Assembly (NCBI GenBank): GCA_008921705.1
Contig: VFFE01007869.1
Span: 5,777,151-5,841,150 of the forward strand
From: Burhinus oedicnemus
Taxonomy: Eukaryota > Chordata > Aves > Charadriiformes > Burhinidae
Length of the DNA stretch: 64,000 nt
Direction of reading: 5' to 3'
Shown: positions 58,706-64,000 of the stretch, piece by piece
How positions within the stretch are numbered: the stretch's first letter is position 1
How the letters are laid out: each line of letters opens with the position of its first letter
Notes under the pieces: model-generated
Told to the model about the DNA's origin: nothing
Database searches by the model: none
Seen by the model: the letters and a program-made list of their open reading frames with translations, nothing else
Translations under genes and position numbers: made by a program

Positions 58706-61700
58706 GACGCTAGACTTGGTCCGTGGTTACATCTGAGCACAAGTGGCTGTGGTCCTGCGGTGCGCAGGAGCCCGACTAACACAAACCCTGGCGTTACGCT
58801 AGTTCTTGTCACCGCTTGCGCTGCTGCCAACAGCATGGCATCTCATGGCACCACTGGCACAGAAGCACAGTTCCAAGGATGGGGATGTGACAGCTAGAAA
58901 AATGCAAAAAATAAGAAAGCGTGCGAAGCACAAGAGAGTAAGAGGCACATACTCACTCGCTGTAGGTTTGAATTCCGACAGGAATATCAAGTTATTCCAC
59001 TATGCATCAGCAGTACATAAACATACACTTTTACCAAAAGGGAGATGGACGATTTTTAACAGAGGCCTCCGAGGAAGGAAAAGGTGGTAGTGTCCTAGTT
59101 ACCGGGATTGGGCTGTCTTTCAGTGAACAAGGAAAAGCACTAAGGAAGATAAACAGATGCAAGCAGGGAAGAACAGAACGCTAAGGCTTGCTCAGGTGGT
59201 GCAGTGCAGGAGTGGACTGAAACAAAGAAGAGAGCAGGGACACAGGCGCCACTCGTCTGCTCGCAGCAGCTTTATGCACACACAGCCTACACCAATGCTT
59301 TTTCCCCCTAGATCTTTACAGTTAAGTCAGTGATGGGCAACAGAAAAGAATATAATTGCAGCCAGCCAACAGCAAACTTAATAAACTGCCTCAGATTTCT
59401 ATTGTTTACATTAACTCTGTCATTCACCAAACTTTATGGTGATGAATGCAGATTGACTGGCAAGAAGCCACATATCAAGAAGTTATGTGCTCAAATTAAA
59501 AAAACATCACTTAAAACTCTACAGCCCTATGACCTAGAATATCTAGTCTAGTTCACAAAGAGAATTTCCTAATTTGTAAAAAGTTGTAAATAAGATGAAG
59601 AAAGAGCAATTAGATTTGAGGATATAGAATTTCTTTAAACAGTGAGGCAACGTAAAGCCCTAGTCATTAGAAAAACCATACAGTCATTCCCTACCCATAT
59701 GACACTGCAGTCTGCCATGCCGCCCATTATCTAATTTCTCATCTGAGGTTGTATCAGTCATGCATATAAACCAGTCTATCAACATTAGCAGTAAAAGATT
59801 ACCTCATCTGTGAAACACAATGTACTTAACTTATATTTAATGCAGTTGACAGCCTTTAGGGGAATGACAGGAAAAACACCCCAACAACCAACCAAGTGCA
59901 TAAACTACAAGAAGTAAAAAGTATTCTGGTTTAAAAAGCCCCTTGAATAAAGGAGCAGCTTCTAGTGCATCTTCAAAACCATCCGAGCAGAATATATTTA
60001 TATGGAAGGAGGAGACAGCTGGTTAAGACAAAATTGGTCAGAAGAAAAGCATCCAGCAAACTGGACAAGGAGTGGAAAACCTATCTTGCCCAGCACAGAA
60101 ATACCATATTCAAACAAGTAAGAAAGCCACTAGCAGAGCGCATAGTCAGTGAACAATTGCATCTTAAAATACTCTTGAAGAGAAGGCAGTCTTCATCTCC
60201 CATTCCAAGACAACACATGGAAAAGGGTCAGTTCTCCGTATGTGATAACTTTCTTCCTGCTCCTAGAGTCTGCAATATAGTGGTCTTTATCAGAAAAAAT
60301 GAAGCTTCTGGAGTACAGGGATACACCAGACCTGACTCAAATGAGCCTGGCTCACCCACCCTAGCATGTAAATAATGAAGCCGCGCTACTCCAAGTGCTC
60401 TACCACAGCACCCCTCAGCCTGATAGACTTAGGTAGGAGAATATGGAAACAGCTGTGGACTGGTGAGTCTAAGCAGGATCACCTCTGTGTATCCCAAAAT
60501 TTTGTCACCTGACCAGCTCTGTGCACCATTGCGCCTGCACTTCTCTGCTGCTCTGCACAAACCTGTTTGTTTAAGACTTTAAAGCTTCGGACTACAGCAG
60601 CATAAGGGAAAGTCTTTAGCACGTAATTAGGGCAGCCATCGGTAGGTGTTGTCTCTAACCTCCACCCCATGCATGCACCAAAGCCTCCCCACTGAGCTCA
60701 GCTGTGCCGGCAAGGCAGGATGCAGAACACTGCTCCTGGAGCTTAGCTGTCACGGTGTACATCTGTGGAGAGTTTGCTGCCTTGTTTTTCCAATCCATAT
60801 GGTGTTGGGATATTTTTGGAACATGTTTTAACATTAAAAGCATCAGGAGTAAGAGGACACAGATATCCATCCAGAGGCTTGATCCTAATTGGTCTGCTGG
60901 AACAAGGAGCAAGCTCCCAGTATGGCTTCCGGGTGACCTGGATTTCCCTGGGCAATAGGAGCGTGGTCACACCTTCACTGGCCAGAAGATGCGTGTGGCA
61001 GGGACCCCCCACAGTCAGTACTCTGGGCAGGAATCAGCAAGCCCATATGGGATTTGCTAAAAGTAAGCAGCGCTGACTTGAAAAGCGTAAGAGATGGATG
61101 CTGCTGCTGCTCCTGTCACCCGTGCAGCGTCTGGAAGGGACAACAGAGCCCGACAACCGCGCAGCCAGGCTGCTTCGGCAAGCACGGGCTGTGCGTAGGC
61201 TGGGGAGATCAGCAGACTGCACCTGAGCGGACGAGTTGCCGGGCAAGCACGGGAGCAGTGCTGATGCTATCGACCCCAAGAGGTTACCGGTGAGCCCGTC
61301 GGAGACCGGGGCTGTGACCCAGTCCCTGGGGTGGCAGGCAGCACGCCTCCTGTCACTGCGGTTTAGCCACTTCTGGTCCAAGCGATTGCAGTCCATCCTC
61401 TGCAGCAGATTTCGGCTATAAAACAACAGGCTCAAGACTCAGACTAACAGCCCAGTGGATTCAAGTAACAGCAGCCAAGGAACAAGACGCTACCCACAAG
61501 GAGGAAGGAGACTGGATTTTGATCCATACTGAATAGGGGCTTCAGAGTCTTAAGGATGTTGTGCATGGCCCGCCTCTGCTGACGGTAAAGTACAGGATGC
61601 AGACAGGAACGCGAACAGTGCAAGCTAGAGGGAGAGGCCAGAGGACAGCTAAGCAGAGATCTCCTGCAGCAAAGGAGCTTTCTCACCAGTGTCAGAAAAC

Positions 61701-61790
61701 ATCCACCAGTTTTCTGATGTAAAACAAGAGACAGAATCTGTGGAGAGCGTAGGGGCTGTCTGTACATGAAGAGGCATTCACAGATACTAG

Positions 61791-62270
61791 AATCTCAGAA
61801 TGGTTTGGGTTGGAAGGGACCTTAAAGCCCATCTAGCTCCCACCCCCCTGCCATGGGCAGGGACACCTCCCACCAGACCAGGTTGCTCCAAGCCCCGTCC
61901 AACCTGGCCTTGAACACCTCCAGGGATGGGGCAGCCACAGCTTCTCGGGGCAACCCCGGCCAGGGTCTCACCACCCTCACAGTCAGGGATTTCTGCCTAA
62001 TATCTCATCTAAATCTGCCCTCTTTCAGTGTAAACCAATTCCCCCTGGTCCTCTGGCTCCACTCCCTGATCCAGAGTCCCTCCCCAGCTTTCCTGGAGCC
62101 CCTTGAGGCACTGGCAGGGGCTAGAAGGTCTCCCCGGAGCCTTCTCTTCTCCAGGCTGAACCCCCCCAACTCTCCCAGCCTGGCCTCCCAGCAGAGGGGC
62201 TCCAGCCCTGGCAGCATCTTCAGGGCCTCCTCTGGCCCCGCTCCAGCAGGTCCACGTCCTCCTTCTGTTA
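61791..62270 (-). mobile_element. CR1 LINE fragment
   Basis: Minus-strand CR1 with the same 3' end (AGAATGGTTTGGGTTGGAAG on the plus strand) and the same internal blocks as the copy at 26367. Short direct repeats GGTGTTAG flank the right end near 62266-62300. It lies in the large 5' MED12L intron. Confidence 0.92.
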
Positions 62271-64000
62271 GGGGTGTTAGATTTACTACCTGGTGTTAGA
62301 CTTTTATGGTCTCTTAGTGACAAAATCCACCTAAAAGGATGGATGCAGAGGTGGAAAAAGGAAGGAGCCTTTTTTGACAGGATTTAGAGCAAATCCCTTT
62401 GGGACCTAGAGTAGCTAACAGTACATGAGAAACGTTTAGCACAGATGTGATCCCCAGCTCCAGCGAGCCCTGCAGCATTTCCCAGGGTTACAGCATGGGA
62501 ACATCGGAGTCAGCAGTCACACTGCCTCAAATCTCAGGCAACACAACCGATGCTTTACTAACTCTGGAGTGAGGATCTGGGAGAGCACTCGCCTGAAGAG
62601 CCCGAGAGCAGGGAGATCTCCAGGGACCAGGACCAAGAATTACACAGACTTAAAAGGAACTCTGAAAAGCAGGGAAATAAGCATCGTATTTGCCTAAGAA
62701 GATAGATATGCATCTTTTCATAAAATCACATATTCTTTTGATCTCAGTGCCTCCTGGGCAAAAAAGGATCACTGCAAATTATAAACAACAGCAAAAAAGC
62801 AATAGGTTACTGCTTCTCAGACCAAGAGAAAACAAAATATCTAAAACACCCCTCACAATTTCATTATGGGCCCCAGTTATTATCAGAACAAACAATGCCA
62901 GACAAGAAGCCAAACCGATTAAAAAGCTTAAAATATTAGAATTAAAACTTTTACTGACGCTTTAAAATGTAATGATTTGCTATACTGCCATCTAGTGACA
63001 ATTCAAGGCAGTTCATAACAGTGACAATCGCATAAAACAAGTTTTGATCTGCAAAAGGGCTTCAGTAATTTTGTCATCTATTCATTCCCATATGAGAGGC
63101 AGTCAGGTCTAGTGTAATTGCTGAGATCTGAACTACTTTGCTAGTTTTCCTAGCAAAACTTGTAAACAGAAAGTGAAGCATGGAAAAATTTATGCATTTG
63201 CATACTGCAAGAGGAAAGCAATAATCTGGAATGTAGTCTTACGAATCGGTATTGTCAAAATTTCTTTGAACAATGTCAAAACACTGTAATGCCATCATAG
63301 CATGAATTAGATTCTGCAGTTTTTCAGTATTCCCTGTAGGCTGGCTTCCGAAGCACTTCATTCAAAACCATGAGAAAGGAACAGGAACTCACAGTTTCCA
63401 CCCCAATTTGCTGGATACATTATAAAGTTAAACACGCATATCTTGTAGTTACATATGAAACTTTTTTACTTCAAGAAGTGAGAGATGATAAACTTTAAAA
63501 AAAAAATTCCACTCTCAGGCATCTGTCACTGCCAAGACTGAAAACAAAGAAACATGACGTCCAAGCAAGAGATGTTGGAATAAGGTGAAGAGCCTTTACC
63601 AAGGCGTAAGAAACCAGCTGTAGCGGCAGATCATAACAAAGGCACGAAGCCATTAAACCAGCACGTTCTGGCACTTAGGAGACAACCTTCACCTGCTGCA
63701 GTAACTGGGATGGTATGTTTGCAATACTTGTACGCTAACCTATTTTTAAAGCTGAGAAAGGTGGTGTAGAAATACCCACCCGGACACTATCAAATCCAGT
63801 ACCAACTTAAGAAAAGAACATTCTTGGCCAGGTGTTAGAGGCTCACTAGTCACGGTCCAGGCTTTTGCAAAGGTTTAATCCAAATTTTTTGAAAGAAATC
63901 AAAATAAGAAAGACAAGTTTTAAGATGTTGAAATCCAACATATTTTTCCAGAAGTTAACAAACTTGAACTGAAGTTTGCTGGGACAAAAAAAAAAAAAAA
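62271..64000. other. Large MED12L intron, window edge
   Basis: AT-rich intron sequence without a recognised gene; the last bases are an A-run cut by the window end. Confidence 0.5.

Larger units (their letters stand above)
55951..61790. other. Large MED12L intron, right part
   Basis: No gene recognised. It holds the T18-A13 tract, a weak CR1 remnant near 58600-58705, and a short GGATAGGATAG-type repeat near 57738-57770. A 136-codon plus-strand frame at 59965-60375 shows no domain and no supporting signals. Confidence 0.5.

Noticed and set aside
61853..62299. 148-codon plus-strand frame
   Set aside because: Antisense to a CR1 fragment; the same text occurs at 26492-26689.
63986..64000. A-run at the window end as a retroposon tail
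   Set aside because: Cut by the window edge; nothing upstream identifies an element.

Overview
This window is vertebrate nuclear DNA, most likely from a bird. The coding content is a Mediator subunit gene with two P2Y receptor genes nested in it on the opposite strand, as at the human 3q25 locus. The introns are compact, and the only mobile elements I can recognise are CR1-type LINEs. No mammalian SINEs or L1 are visible. A crocodilian or turtle cannot be excluded from sequence alone. There are no prokaryotic features.

Minus strand, about 34740 down to 3580: 23 consecutive coding exons of MED12L (Mediator complex subunit 12-like). I placed each exon by matching its translation to the MED12/MED12L family and by its splice sites. 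Together they give 3579 nt with every exon phase agreeing, i.e. 1193 codons with no frameshift or stop. This is roughly the middle and most of the C-terminal half of a protein of about 2,100-2,200 residues. The first third (including most of the LCEWAV region) should lie to the right of base 64000. The last exons, after the Gln-rich segment, should lie to the left of base 1.

Plus strand, 38142-39161 and 42285-43316: two single-coding-exon class A GPCR genes, P2RY12 and P2RY13, both intact. They sit antisense inside the very large MED12L intron that starts at 34741 and runs past the right edge (more than 29 kb). The expected neighbours GPR87 and P2RY14 are not seen up to 64000 and should lie further right.

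Repeats: four clear CR1 LINE fragments (22795-23394 +, 26367-26822 -, 55080-55950 +, 61791-62270 -), a weak CR1/L3-like remnant near 27408-27560, and a 20-unit G-rich 27/23-bp minisatellite at 37386-37883, just upstream of P2RY12. CpG-rich patches occur at 36290-37400, around 54500-54660 and around 51120-51240.

Most notable: (1) an inverted pair of CR1 copies brackets exactly three MED12L exons, a layout that favours back-splicing; (2) one MED12L donor reads GC rather than GT, with an in-frame GT six bases on; (3) a well-formed exon-like segment at 35933-36028 on the minus strand fits no known MED12L exon and has incompatible phases; (4) the G-quadruplex-capable minisatellite next to P2RY12; (5) several plus-strand donor sites that could belong to receptor leader exons. 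I found no clear evidence for an entirely new system; these are leads in an otherwise conserved locus.
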